A DNA stretch of 64,000 nt. Origin: Paludibacteraceae bacterium. Lineage in GTDB: Bacteria > Bacteroidota > Bacteroidia > Bacteroidales > Paludibacteraceae. Location: assembly GCA_017962085.1 (NCBI GenBank), contig JAGCWA010000053.1, forward strand, positions 24,914 to 88,913. The letters run 5' to 3'. Shown one piece after another: positions 26,674-35,375 of this stretch. Under the pieces are notes generated by a model, which saw only the letters and a program-made list of their open reading frames with translations, ran no database searches and was not told the origin of the DNA. Every line of letters begins with the position of its first letter. Position 1 is the first letter of the stretch. The translations under genes were made by a program, and so were the position numbers.

Positions 26674-27990
26674 ATGGCATTTATCGTCACACTCCTACAA
26701 TTTCTCCTAAGTCTCACAATCTTGGTCGTTATCCATGAGTTCGGGCACTTCCTTTTAGCCCGTCTATTCAAGATTCGAGTGGAAAAATTCTATGTTTTCT
26801 TCAACCCATGGTTCTCCCTCTTTAAGTATAAGCCGAAGAACTGTGACACGACCTTCGGTATCGGGTGGCTCCCTGTGGGTGGATATGTGAAAATAGCGGG
26901 TATGATCGATGAATCCATGGACACGGAGCAGATGAAACATCCCGTGCAGGACTGGGAGTTCCGCTCCAAACCGGCATGGCAGAGATTCCTCGTGATGATT
27001 GCGGGTGTGACCTTCAATTTCATATTGGCCATCATCATCTATTCCGCCATCTCCTTCCATTACGGTGACCAATACATCGCCATGCAAGACGTCAAGACGG
27101 GCATGGAGTTCAGTCCGGCCGCGAAGAAAGCGGGGTTCCGGGATGGTGATATCCTACTCCGTGCGGACGATACGCATTTGGAGGCGTTCAACGAAGAGAC
27201 GTTCAGGGCCATCATCAATGCGGAACAAGTCACTGTCCTGCGAGACGGGAAGGAAGTCAGCCTCAACATGCCGGACGACCTCATGCAACAAATCATGCAA
27301 GGGAATAAAGGCTTCGCGAATTTCAGGGTACCGTTCGTGGTGGACTCCGTCATCGCTGGCTCACGGGCCGAAATGGCAGGTCTTAAGGCGAAGGACAGCA
27401 TCATCTCCGTTGGAGACTCCACCTCAGCCTACATGGCGCATTGCATAGACGTCTTCTCGCAGCACAAGAACCTCAACCTGAATATCACCGTCATGCGTGC
27501 GGGCGTACCCGTCCACTTGCAGATAACCCCTGACCACGACGGAAAGATTGGGGTCTACATGAAAAGGATAAATAAATTCTACCCCGTCAGGACCAAGAAA
27601 TACACGTTTTGGGAATCCATACCCCATGGTATCCAAAGGGGTGTGAAGAAGCTCACAGGCTATGCGAGCGACATGAAATATGTCTTCACCCAAGAGGGTG
27701 CGCAGAACCTAGGAGGATTCATTTCCATCGGCAGATTATTCCCCTACCCTTTCGATGCGGAGATCTTTTGGGAGATGACCGCCTACATTTCCATCATCTT
27801 AGCATTCATAAACCTCCTGCCTATTCCGGGGTTGGACGGCGGACATATCATGTTTGTCCTCTACGAAATGATCACGAGGAAAAAACCTAGTCAGAAGGCC
27901 CTCATCCGGGCGCAAATGATCGGCATGTTTCTCCTATTCATGTTGCTTATCTACGTCAATATGAACGACGTCTTCAGGCTATTCAATTGA
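26674..27990 (+). CDS. rseP: RseP-like site-2 intramembrane metalloprotease
   Basis: 438 residues from the ATG at 26674 (MAFIVTLLQFLLSLTILVVI), which starts the first membrane helix; the frame is open upstream into dxr. Zinc motif HEFGH near residues 21-25, then LPVGGYVKIAGM, a PDZ region around 185-290 (KKAGFRDGDILLRADD; DSVIAGSRAEMAGLKAKDSI), and the third-helix motif NLLPIPGLDGGHI near 385. RseP cleaves anti-sigma factors and signal-peptide remnants in the membrane. Its last 12 bases overlap the end of the convergent CBS gene. Confidence 0.93.
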   Translation: MAFIVTLLQFLLSLTILVVIHEFGHFLLARLFKIRVEKFYVFFNPWFSLFKYKPKNCDTTFGIGWLPVGGYVKIAGMIDESMDTEQMKHPVQDWEFRSKPAWQRFLVMIAGVTFNFILAIIIYSAISFHYGDQYIAMQDVKTGMEFSPAAKKAGFRDGDILLRADDTHLEAFNEETFRAIINAEQVTVLRDGKEVSLNMPDDLMQQIMQGNKGFANFRVPFVVDSVIAGSRAEMAGLKAKDSIISVGDSTSAYMAHCIDVFSQHKNLNLNITVMRAGVPVHLQITPDHDGKIGVYMKRINKFYPVRTKKYTFWESIPHGIQRGVKKLTGYASDMKYVFTQEGAQNLGGFISIGRLFPYPFDAEIFWEMTAYISIILAFINLLPIPGLDGGHIMFVLYEMITRKKPSQKALIRAQMIGMFLLFMLLIYVNMNDVFRLFN

Positions 27991-29058
27991 TCCGCCTTCA
28001 GAGTCGACAGCCGTATCATCCTCCACATCGGCCACATCCAGGTTCTTGGCACGCTTCGCCCATAGGGCCTTGGCGAAGGCTTGCATGTCCGTTTGGGCAT
28101 CGCTCTCGTCCGTGATTTCCAAGCCGAGGATGGTCTCCACGACATCCTCCATCGTCACGATACCCTCCATGCCTCCATGCTCATCGATGACCAGGGCGAT
28201 GTGCTCCTTGCGCGTCACCAAAAGGTCGTAGAACTTAGGCAATGAGGTGTTTTCGTAACAAACCATGATGTCACGTTTGATGGATTTAAGCTTAATCTTT
28301 TTCCTGCCGTTCGCCAGGTTCATCAGGATATCCGTCTTCAGCACAAAGCCTGTGATATCGTCGATATCCTCCGTGTAAACAGGTATTCTGGAATAACACA
28401 AATAACGTCTTTTCCTGAAAAATTCCTCCAAGGTCATATCCTCCTGCGCCGCCAAGACCACCGTTCGAGGGGTCATGATGGAATGTACCTTGACCGTCTC
28501 CATCTTCACCAAGTTATTGATGATTTTGCTCTCGTTCTTCATGAAGACGCCTTCCCGCTCACCGATCTTCGTGAGCGCCGCCACCTCCTCACGGCTCACC
28601 GTCTGCGGCTGTTTCTTAGCGATCAGCTTCGTCAGCAAACGGGAGGCCACCACCAACGGGAAGCACAAGTAATAGACACCATTGATCAGATAGGCGACCG
28701 GCACACATAGCTTCCGCCAATAGGTGGAACCGATGGTTTTAGGGATGATCTCCGAAAAAACCAATACCAGCACCGTCAGCACGGCAGAGACAAAGCCCAG
28801 AAGCTCATTGCCCAACACCTCCGCCGCCTGCGCACCCACGAGAGAGGCACCCGCCGTGTTGGCGATCGTGTTCAAGGAGAGGATGGCCGCGATGGAGTTC
28901 TCTATGTTATACTTCAGATTCTTCAGCAGACGGACGCCCTTCCCATCCTCCAACGACTCGATGTACGAAGAGGTGGTGGAATAGAGCACCGACTCCATCA
29001 GGGAGCAGAGGAAGGAGATTCCCAACGTGGCAAAAAGTGATATGATCAGTAGCGTCAT
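27979..29058 (-). CDS. CNNM/DUF21 membrane protein with CBS pair (HlyC/CorC-type)
   Basis: 359 residues. N-terminal DUF21 domain with three to four membrane helices (LLIISLFATLGISFLCSLMES; GFVSAVLTVLVLVFSEIIPKTIG; LINGVYYLCFPLVVAS), then a CBS pair (VHSIMTPRTVVLAAQEDMTLEEFF; ISGF-like DDITGFVLKTDILMNL; IVTMEDVVETILG). The C-terminal CorC_HlyC domain is missing and replaced by an acidic tail. The family is linked to Mg/Co efflux. The 3' end overlaps rseP by 12 bases on the opposite strand. The DUF2027-Smr gene lies 11 bases upstream, in the same direction. Confidence 0.9.
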   Translation of the reverse strand: MTLLIISLFATLGISFLCSLMESVLYSTTSSYIESLEDGKGVRLLKNLKYNIENSIAAILSLNTIANTAGASLVGAQAAEVLGNELLGFVSAVLTVLVLVFSEIIPKTIGSTYWRKLCVPVAYLINGVYYLCFPLVVASRLLTKLIAKKQPQTVSREEVAALTKIGEREGVFMKNESKIINNLVKMETVKVHSIMTPRTVVLAAQEDMTLEEFFRKRRYLCYSRIPVYTEDIDDITGFVLKTDILMNLANGRKKIKLKSIKRDIMVCYENTSLPKFYDLLVTRKEHIALVIDEHGGMEGIVTMEDVVETILGLEITDESDAQTDMQAFAKALWAKRAKNLDVADVEDDTAVDSEGGSIE

Positions 29059-29069
29059 ACGGTAAATCT

Positions 29070-30131
29070 TTATTTAATTGTGACCATGGTCGCACCATAA
29101 CCATACTCGAGGAAGGAAGCGTCCTGCACGTAGCAAGAAGCATACTTCTTCTTCAGTTGGCTCAAGATCTCCTTACGGAGCACACCGTCGCCCTTGCCAT
29201 GGATAAAGACGATCTTCTGCCCCTTCTGCTTCGCGTATTGCCCCATCACCTCGTTGAACTTGTCCAACTGGTACTGCAGTATGTCACCGTTGCTCATGCC
29301 CGTCGTATTGTCCAGCAACTGGTTGATGTGCAGGTCTATCTCCACGACATCCTGCTTCGGCTTGCTGGAGACGGAGACCTTGGCGGGGAACTTCGTCTCC
29401 TTGCTCTTCAGCACCTCGGAGAAGGACTCCGCCGTCATTTCACGCTCCACCATGCCATCGTTCTTCACGATCGGGAAGAGCAATGCGTCCTCGTCGAAAT
29501 AATCGTTCTCGACGAAGCTATGCAACTTATAGAACTTCACAGGGTTCACCTTCACCTGCACGTCGAACGCAGGTTTGCCCTTGTAGGCCTTCTTCTGCTT
29601 GAAAGGCATCAACTGCACACGCAGGATCTCCAAGTCATTGAGTTGATCCTTGTTGACCTCCTCCAGCAGGAGTTTCGTGTTCGGCTGGATGAAGCCAGCG
29701 GAGCGGGAGATGAACATCGAACCGTTTCCGTTCGCCACGTTATAGCCCAGGTAATAATTACTATCGTTGATTAAATAGCAGTCGTAATTCGTCACGGAAA
29801 GACGTTTGACGTCATGAGGAAGGTAGGCGAGAAAAACATTCAGGGTCTCCCCCTCCTGCGTCTCCTCTCCCGGCTCGTACTCGTCGTCGTCATCCTCCCC
29901 GGCAGGCTCCGGCTTGAGGTTCTCTATCTTATCAGGCACAGGGCGCACCTCCTCCGACTTACTCTCCTTGCGGTCGGCGGCGGCATCCACCACGACACAC
30001 TCACGTGCCAGCGTAGGCACATCAAAACCGTCCTCATCGGTCACCAGGACCATCTCACGGCTCACAATCTTACTAACCACTCCGCCACCCGTAGCGTTCA
30101 GGAAGCGGACTCTATCACCAACCTTCACCAT
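29070..30131 (-). CDS. DUF2027 protein with C-terminal Smr domain
   Basis: 353 residues. N-terminal MVKVGDRVRFLNATGGGVVSKI is the DUF2027/SH3-like start; a Lys/Glu-rich linker (about 75-105) is followed by a beta-rich middle part; the C-terminal Smr domain shows DLHINQL and IVFIHGKGDGVLRKEI, the conserved H-G-x-G loop. Smr domains are nicking endonucleases of the MutS2 family, recently linked to mRNA cleavage in ribosome rescue. Whether this protein cuts nucleic acid is not known. Common as a single-copy gene in Bacteroidetes. Confidence 0.9.
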   Translation of the reverse strand: MVKVGDRVRFLNATGGGVVSKIVSREMVLVTDEDGFDVPTLARECVVVDAAADRKESKSEEVRPVPDKIENLKPEPAGEDDDDEYEPGEETQEGETLNVFLAYLPHDVKRLSVTNYDCYLINDSNYYLGYNVANGNGSMFISRSAGFIQPNTKLLLEEVNKDQLNDLEILRVQLMPFKQKKAYKGKPAFDVQVKVNPVKFYKLHSFVENDYFDEDALLFPIVKNDGMVEREMTAESFSEVLKSKETKFPAKVSVSSKPKQDVVEIDLHINQLLDNTTGMSNGDILQYQLDKFNEVMGQYAKQKGQKIVFIHGKGDGVLRKEILSQLKKKYASCYVQDASFLEYGYGATMVTIK

Positions 30132-30138
30132 GTCTCAA

Positions 30139-30537
30139 TTATTTTTTCTCAGGAACGACGTATGAAAACTTCAGGTTGTCCGACCCATGGCAATCATGAT
30201 GGTCGCACGACTCTTGGGAGTCCGACAGCTTGCCCGCCAGATGCTGCGCCAGCACGTCGTCCACCTTCCCGTGGCATCCACGGACCACCTCGATCTGTTG
30301 CTCCGACAGCTTGCGGAAGGCGCCCTCGCCCATATTGCCCGCCAGCATCAGGGACACACCCATCTCACTCAACAGGCTGGCGATGTTGGACTTGCAACCA
30401 CAACCCTGCGGTGAATCAAGGCGCTCCTGAATCACCACCTTGTTATCATCGTTCAGGTGATAGATCGTATAGTACGCACAATGTCCGAAATGATCGTCCA
30501 CGCTGCCATCCCTCGTAGGTATCGCAATAAGTTTCAT
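30139..30537 (-). CDS. NifB/NifX-domain protein (dinitrogenase cofactor-binding fold)
   Basis: 132 residues. N-terminal IAIPTRDGSVDDHFGHCAYYTIY and the GVSLMLAGNMGEGAF stretch define the NifX/NafY-like domain, which binds iron-molybdenum clusters in nitrogenase systems. No nitrogenase genes are near; such stand-alone proteins are common in anaerobes and of unknown function. The GCGCKSNIA motif and the C-terminal His/Cys tail (CDHHDCHG) could bind metal, perhaps an Fe-S cluster. It starts seven bases before the DUF2027 gene, so an operon is likely; a 5' leader hairpin is present (see the intergenic entry). Confidence 0.85.
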   Translation of the reverse strand: MKLIAIPTRDGSVDDHFGHCAYYTIYHLNDDNKVVIQERLDSPQGCGCKSNIASLLSEMGVSLMLAGNMGEGAFRKLSEQQIEVVRGCHGKVDDVLAQHLAGKLSDSQESCDHHDCHGSDNLKFSYVVPEKK

Positions 30538-30694
30538 ACGTGTAATTATCCGTTAAACACTAAAATAATATGTTCCCGCATTCGGCGGGAGACCTTTGCA
30601 AAGATAACAAATAATATCTGTGGAATTTACGATTTGACTATTTACTATTTACGATTTCAGACAATGTAAACATTAACCATAATTCTTAATTACC

Positions 30695-30800
30695 ATAGGG
30701 CGTTGCCCTAGGCTATATATGTAACGCCCTTTCCGGGCTGGAGGTTGGGCATCATGCAGAGCCGCACGTTCCACAATTGACTTCGTCGAACTGACGTTTC
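30695..30800 (+). repeat. Left copy of a REP-like inverted repeat around queA
   Basis: About 105 bases, starting with a hairpin (CTAGGGCAACGCCCTAG type, here TAGGGCGTTGCCCTA), then GCTATATATGTAACGCCC, CCGGGCTGG, GCAGAGCCGCAC, CAATTGACTTCGTCGAAC and ending CTGACGTTTC. The same sequence in reverse, with about 80-85% identity by eye, lies on the other side of queA. Confidence 0.85.
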
Positions 30801-30884
30801 ATAATTCACAATTCATAATTCATAATTGACCCCGTCAAACCAACAATTCTTAATTCTTAATTCTTAACTCTTAATTCAATTAAC

Positions 30885-30892
30885 TACCTTTG
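30885..30892 (+). promoter_or_regulatory. -7 element of queA
   Basis: TACCTTTG matches TAnnTTTG and lies 21 bases before the ATG at 30914; -33 region is a TTAA-rich repeat with no TTTG. Confidence 0.5.
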
Positions 30893-30913
30893 CGGAGAAT
30901 TAAAGAAGAAGAC

Positions 30914-32134
30914 ATGAAGACTCCGCAAAACATAGCCATAGAAGATTTCAACTACGATCTTCCCGACGAACGGATCGCGAAATTCCCTTTGGAGAAAAGG
31001 GACGAATCGAAACTGTTGCTCTACCGAGACGGGGAGATCTCCCACTCGACGTTCAAGAACATCTCCCAATACCTCAACGAGGGGGATCTGCTGGTCTGCA
31101 ACAACACCCGCGTCATCCAAGCGCGCCTCCTGTTCCACAAGGAGACCGGCGCCCGCATCGAGGTCTTCTGTCTGGAGCCAGTACGCCCCCACGACTACGT
31201 GCTCACCTTCCAAGCCATAGGCGAGTGCGTGTGGAAATGCATGATCGGCAACGCCAGCAAGTGGAAGGCGGGCACCATACTGGAACGTGACGTGAAGGTG
31301 AACGGTAAGGAGGTGATCCTCAAGGCGGAGAAACTGGAGGCGGAGGGAAACGCCTACCACGTGCGCTTCTTCTGGGACGAGCCAAGCACCAACTTCGCAG
31401 ACATTCTGGACGCTTTCGGCGTATTGCCTATCCCACCCTATCTGCATCGGGAGACGGTGGACCGCGACAAGGTGACCTACCAGACCGTCTACTCGAAGAT
31501 CAAGGGTTCTGTGGCGGCGCCTACGGCCGGACTCCACTTCACCCCCGAGGTGTTCGAGTCGCTCCACAAGAAAAACATCAACTGCGAGGAGGTGACGCTC
31601 CATGTGGGGGCAGGCACCTTCCAACCGGTCAAGTCGGCAACCATCGGCGACCATGAGATGCACTCCGAATGGATATGCGTCCGCCGTAGTGTCATCGAGA
31701 AGATACGCGAGGCGGGCAAGGTCGTGGCGGTCGGCACCACCTCCGTCCGCACGTTGGAGAGCCTCTACTACATCGGCTGCCAGCTGGCGGAGAACATGGA
31801 ACTGCCAGAGACCGAGCTCAAGGTGACGCAATGGATGCCCTACGAGAGCGGCTACACCCTCTCCACGGAAGAGTCGCTGGATGCCATCCTCCGATACATG
31901 GAGAAGCACGAGATGGAGAGCATCAGCGCGGACACCCAAATCATCATCGTGCCTGGCTACCAATTCCACCTGGTGAAGGCCATCATCACCAATTTCCACC
32001 AACCGCAGAGCACCCTGTTGCTGCTCATCTCCGCCTTCGTGGGCGACGATTGGAAGAGGATGTACGACTATGCCATGAAGAATGATTTCAGGTTCTTGAG
32101 CTATGGGGACAGCTCGTTGCTAATTAAGAATTAA
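30914..32134 (+). CDS. queA: S-adenosylmethionine:tRNA ribosyltransferase-isomerase
   Basis: 406 residues. QueA attaches a modified ribose from SAM to preQ1 at the wobble base of tRNAs with GUN anticodons, making epoxyqueuosine. Start at 30914 (MKTPQNIAIEDFNYDLPDERIA) fits the family N-terminus. Motifs: FNYDLPDERIAKFP, LLVCNNTRVIQARL, VYSKIKGSVAAPTAGLHFTPE, LHVGAGTFQPVK, and the C-terminal NFHQPQSTLLLLISAF. The other queuosine genes are not here. The gene is single, flanked on each side by an inverted-repeat copy. Confidence 0.96.
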   Translation: MKTPQNIAIEDFNYDLPDERIAKFPLEKRDESKLLLYRDGEISHSTFKNISQYLNEGDLLVCNNTRVIQARLLFHKETGARIEVFCLEPVRPHDYVLTFQAIGECVWKCMIGNASKWKAGTILERDVKVNGKEVILKAEKLEAEGNAYHVRFFWDEPSTNFADILDAFGVLPIPPYLHRETVDRDKVTYQTVYSKIKGSVAAPTAGLHFTPEVFESLHKKNINCEEVTLHVGAGTFQPVKSATIGDHEMHSEWICVRRSVIEKIREAGKVVAVGTTSVRTLESLYYIGCQLAENMELPETELKVTQWMPYESGYTLSTEESLDAILRYMEKHEMESISADTQIIIVPGYQFHLVKAIITNFHQPQSTLLLLISAFVGDDWKRMYDYAMKNDFRFLSYGDSSLLIKN

Positions 32135-32156
32135 GAATTAAGAATTTTGAATTAAG
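32121..32156 (+). repeat. Short tandem units after queA
   Basis: TTAAGAA / AATTAAG units repeated about four times immediately after the queA stop, mirroring the TTAATTC units upstream of the gene. Confidence 0.75.
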
Positions 32157-32267
32157 AAACGTCAGTTCGACGTAGTCAATTGGGGGAAGGGATGTGCGGC
32201 TCTGCACGATGCACAAACCCCAGCCCTGAAGGGGCGATACATATATAGTCTAGGGCAACGCCCTAGG
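32156..32267 (-). repeat. Right copy of the REP-like inverted repeat around queA
   Basis: Reverse complement of the left copy, ending in the perfect hairpin CTAGGGCAACGCCCTAG at about 32251-32267. It sits between the convergent queA and the secreted PEP-binding gene and could also act as a two-way terminator. Confidence 0.85.
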
Positions 32268-32279
32268 AATTTATGAATT

Positions 32280-34199
32280 TTAATTATTATACGGGCGGAC
32301 TTGCTTCACATAGAGTTGGCGAGTTGGCCCGTCCAATTTAAATTCCACATCTACCGCAAACTCCTCATACAAGACATTGAGGCGTAACTTTTCATAGAAG
32401 AAATCATTGATTATATCCAGTTGCCCCGCCAGCAGATTGATCTCCTCGTCGTTCATGGTCAACTCACCATTCGTCAGGTTGGATTGTGTGATAATATCAA
32501 TAGGATATTTGTCCGCATACAACTCATCATACCGCTGAGGCACACAGATGAACTGGTCGCAAACGATACCCGGCGACGGCGCCACCACATTTTCATTGCC
32601 CACCTGCGCATTCACCGTAAAGCCTGGGTAATCTGCCCTATACAGATTCTTTGTCACAGCCACACCATTCACCTGCTCCGAAGGGAAGGCACGATGGGCC
32701 AAGACTCCCATGAAGACACATCTTTGGTCTATCCGATAATAGCAACGCTCCTTATAGGCCGCATACGACCAGAGGCTCGCCCAAACACGCTTCACCGCCC
32801 GCTCCATTGTCTTGCTAGAACTGCCAATGACCGCAGACTGCGAGTCATACAAGCCTGCGCCTGAGAACCATGCGGCATCCTCCGCATTGGTGGAGGAACG
32901 GAACCGCAACTTCTCGAAAGCGCATCCCTCCACCTGACGGTCGAGCGACTCCACCAAGGAGGAATCCATCGGATAGGAGACGATCACGGCACGTATCTTC
33001 TTCAACCACTCCGACACCTTTGGGTCCTCCCAAGAAACACCCTCGTCTATGAGCGTGTCGATCAACCCCTGTGCTCCCGAACGAAGCGCATGCTGCTGGT
33101 AAAAATAGAAAGGGATCGCAAAGGCACACTCCGGCACCTTAAACCGAGAGTCCTCCTCCCTGCTGAGTTGGCTGAGGAGGGAGAAATTGCAGGCTTTATG
33201 CCCTATATAACGATGGGCGTTTCTACCGAGCGAATCGAGATGGACCAACCGATCCACCGACAGGTCATATCCCAACGACAACATTTTCTTGCGCTTCTTA
33301 GCCTGTTTCAATTCCTCTATCTCCTTCAGACGGAACGTGTCCGAGGTCACCTCGAAATGGACCAGTTTGCCATCATAACTACGCAAGAGATCGTTTTGGA
33401 ACGCATCCTTCAAGGCCGCCACAGGGATCTTTCGGTTCTGACCCAATATGGACAAATGGCTCAACGGGGTCTGGAACTCCGCCACGATAACACCCGCCAC
33501 CTGCGGCAACACAAGCGGGGAATGTGGCAACACGACCACATCCGTAGGCTCTATCTTCCCCCACATAGAATCAAGGTCCGATACGAAACGCAATCTGCCG
33601 TCACAGCTCTTCGGGCTGACGGCTTGGTAAGACAAGGTGCCATAAACCTCCGACGGAGACAACAAAGGGACCTCTCCCTCCAGCTGCGCGCGCATCTTCG
33701 CGATATGGCCACTACCAAGCATCAACTTCAGGTTCTTCCCCCAACAGGAAGAGCGGGAGACCTCCTTCCATAACAACAGCACCTGATCACGCGTGAGAAC
33801 ATCCGCCTCGGAGAACTCCAAAGCATACACATCCAATGTTTTATAGTAATTCACATTGGCCAACAGATATTTACGATTGGGGTGCTGGGAATAATTGTAT
33901 TCATTGAATTGTGACAAATCCGTGGAAGGATTCAGCTGGTCCACACAAAAGTCGTAGTGGAAGGTGTAGTATTTATTATTCAGGAAATATAGACTATTTC
34001 CCTTTATCACATAGAAGACCTTCACAGCGCTGACTTGACCATATTTCCCCACCAGCGGGAGCCCGGAGAAGGCTTCGAACGCAGATTTATCCTTTATATC
34101 ATACGAATATTTCGCACCTAAAGCACTGACTGCGAACGACAAAGAGAAAACCAATGTCGTCAACAACCTTAAGCATGCCATGATTCTTCTCCTTTCCAT
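32280..34199 (-). CDS. Secreted PEP/pyruvate-binding (PPDK_N) protein with phosphohistidine-like domain
   Basis: 639 residues; an internal ATG at 34181 is a second possible start. A signal peptide (MACLRLLTTLVFSLSFAVSALG) precedes a domain unique to this protein (about 30-200). A swivelling phosphohistidine-like domain follows with TPLSHLSILGQ (His near residue 250), then an ATP-grasp PPDK_N domain whose nucleotide motif is RFRSSTNAEDAAWFSGAG near 433-450 and which ends with VDVEFK...YVKQVRPYN. Domain order is swivel first, ATP-grasp second, the reverse of PEP synthase. Export of an ATP-dependent fold is unusual, since ATP is scarce outside the cytoplasm. No function is known. It lies alone, 23 bases downstream of the chromate transporter genes on the same strand. 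Confidence 0.8.
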   Translation of the reverse strand: MERRRIMACLRLLTTLVFSLSFAVSALGAKYSYDIKDKSAFEAFSGLPLVGKYGQVSAVKVFYVIKGNSLYFLNNKYYTFHYDFCVDQLNPSTDLSQFNEYNYSQHPNRKYLLANVNYYKTLDVYALEFSEADVLTRDQVLLLWKEVSRSSCWGKNLKLMLGSGHIAKMRAQLEGEVPLLSPSEVYGTLSYQAVSPKSCDGRLRFVSDLDSMWGKIEPTDVVVLPHSPLVLPQVAGVIVAEFQTPLSHLSILGQNRKIPVAALKDAFQNDLLRSYDGKLVHFEVTSDTFRLKEIEELKQAKKRKKMLSLGYDLSVDRLVHLDSLGRNAHRYIGHKACNFSLLSQLSREEDSRFKVPECAFAIPFYFYQQHALRSGAQGLIDTLIDEGVSWEDPKVSEWLKKIRAVIVSYPMDSSLVESLDRQVEGCAFEKLRFRSSTNAEDAAWFSGAGLYDSQSAVIGSSSKTMERAVKRVWASLWSYAAYKERCYYRIDQRCVFMGVLAHRAFPSEQVNGVAVTKNLYRADYPGFTVNAQVGNENVVAPSPGIVCDQFICVPQRYDELYADKYPIDIITQSNLTNGELTMNDEEINLLAGQLDIINDFFYEKLRLNVLYEEFAVDVEFKLDGPTRQLYVKQVRPYNN

Positions 34200-34221
34200 A
34201 TATTCCCTGATTTAATTTTTT

Positions 34222-34767
34222 CTACATGATCAATGCCCCCACCACACCCGAGGCGACGATCAGCCACATCGGATTCACCTTAAAGCAGTAGAGCGCCACG
34301 AAGGAGGCCACGAAGATGAGCACGGAGAGGTTACGGTCCGGCCATCCGAAGTCGCAGAAGTTCTCCCTGTTCATCAGCAACATAGCCGCCGCCAAGATGA
34401 GACCGCCCAAGACGGGCCGCAACCCCGACAACACATATTTCACGTACCTGTTCTCCTTGTTCTTCATCAGGAAACGCACCACGAAATACATCATCAGGAA
34501 CGACGGGAGGCACAAAGCGATTGTCGCCACCACCGCACCCGGCAGTCCCGCCACCGCATAGCCCACGTAGGTGGCCGTATTGATGGAAACGGGTCCTGGC
34601 GTCATCTGGGAAATCGCCAGCATATCGGAGAACTCACCGAGCGTAGCCCATGCGTAGTGGTCCACCACCTCGAACTGGATCAGGGAGAGCATCGCATAAC
34701 CACCGCCGAAGCCCAGCATGCCAATCTTAAAGAAGACATAAAACAACTTCAACAGAACCATACTCAC
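34222..34767 (-). CDS. chrA: Chromate transporter, half-length subunit
   Basis: 181 residues, one CHR domain with six predicted membrane helices. Conserved motifs: FFKIGMLGFGGGYAMLSLI at the N-terminus and SQMTPGPVSINTATYVGY. Full-length ChrA has two such domains; in many Bacteroidetes these are separate proteins that work as a pair, and the partner is the next gene, overlapping by four bases. The substrate may be chromate or another oxyanion such as sulfate; the sequence does not show which. Confidence 0.88.
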   Translation of the reverse strand: MSMVLLKLFYVFFKIGMLGFGGGYAMLSLIQFEVVDHYAWATLGEFSDMLAISQMTPGPVSINTATYVGYAVAGLPGAVVATIALCLPSFLMMYFVVRFLMKNKENRYVKYVLSGLRPVLGGLILAAAMLLMNRENFCDFGWPDRNLSVLIFVASFVALYCFKVNPMWLIVASGVVGALIM

Positions 34768-35315
34768 CTCCCCTCCATTTTCTTACTGAAATATATTCCA
34801 TAGAGCAAAGCCGACACGGCCACCACCACGATGATCAGTATCGGTGAGACCTTGAAGAAGCCGATCAATGCGGCGGAAATCAACGGGATAGGCAACATCT
34901 TCCACCCCTTGCAATTGTTCCGTATCAGGTTCACGGCAGGCACAAGGATAAGCGCCACCACACAAGGACGGATGCCCCGGAAGATACGCTCGACCAATTC
35001 GTTATCCTTCACCTCGGCGAAGAACATGGCAATCAACAAAATAGCGATGAACGAAGGCAATGCGGCCCCCACGGAAGCACACAATGCACCCCGCTTCCCC
35101 CGCAGCTTATACCCCACATAGAGAGCAGTATTGATGGCGAAGACGCCAGGCAACGTCTGCACCACCGCTATCATGTCCCAAAACTCCTCCTTGCCGATAT
35201 ACCCCTTCTTCGTCACGATGGAACGCTCCACCATCGCCAACATCGCATAGCCGCCCCCTAACGTGAACGCGCCAATCTGCAAGAATATCGAAAACAAATC
35301 CCTTAATGGTACCAT
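34764..35315 (-). CDS. chrA: Chromate transporter, half-length subunit
   Basis: 183 residues, one CHR domain: FLQIGAFTLGGGYAMLAMVE and VVQTLPGVFAINTALYVGYKLRGKRG, then hydrophobic helices. First gene of a two-gene unit; its stop overlaps the start of the other half (ATGA). It has its own -7 element TATCTTTG (complement of 35335-35342), about 20 bases before the ATG. Confidence 0.88.
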   Translation of the reverse strand: MVPLRDLFSIFLQIGAFTLGGGYAMLAMVERSIVTKKGYIGKEEFWDMIAVVQTLPGVFAINTALYVGYKLRGKRGALCASVGAALPSFIAILLIAMFFAEVKDNELVERIFRGIRPCVVALILVPAVNLIRNNCKGWKMLPIPLISAALIGFFKVSPILIIVVVAVSALLYGIYFSKKMEGR

Positions 35316-35342
35316 AACCGAACATTAAACACCACAAAGATA

Positions 35343-35375
35343 CAAAAAAAGAGGTGCGGCACGTACCCATGCCAC
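35343..35375 (-). terminator. Terminator-like hairpin on the minus strand, upstream of chrA
   Basis: Minus strand: GTGTGGCA pairs with TGCCGCAC around an eight-base loop, then CTC and seven T. No protein gene lies upstream on this strand, so it appears to end a non-coding transcript. Confidence 0.75.

Larger units (their letters stand above)
30538..30913. other. Intergenic stretch between the NifX-like gene and queA
   Basis: Holds, in order: a small hairpin (TCCCGC/GCGGGA, about 30572-30590) in the leader of the NifX-like gene; a TATCTTTG element on the minus strand (30599-30606) that probably starts it; an A/T microrepeat (TATTTACGATTTGACTATTT type) at 30626-30660; the left inverted-repeat copy (30695-30800); a run of TTAATTC-type units (about 30804-30880); and the queA promoter. 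No coding potential seen. Confidence 0.7.

Noticed and set aside
35343-35375. Reading the hairpin plus T-run as an attenuator inside the chrA leader
   Set aside because: The chrA -7 element (35335-35342) lies downstream of the hairpin on the same strand, so chrA mRNA starts after it.
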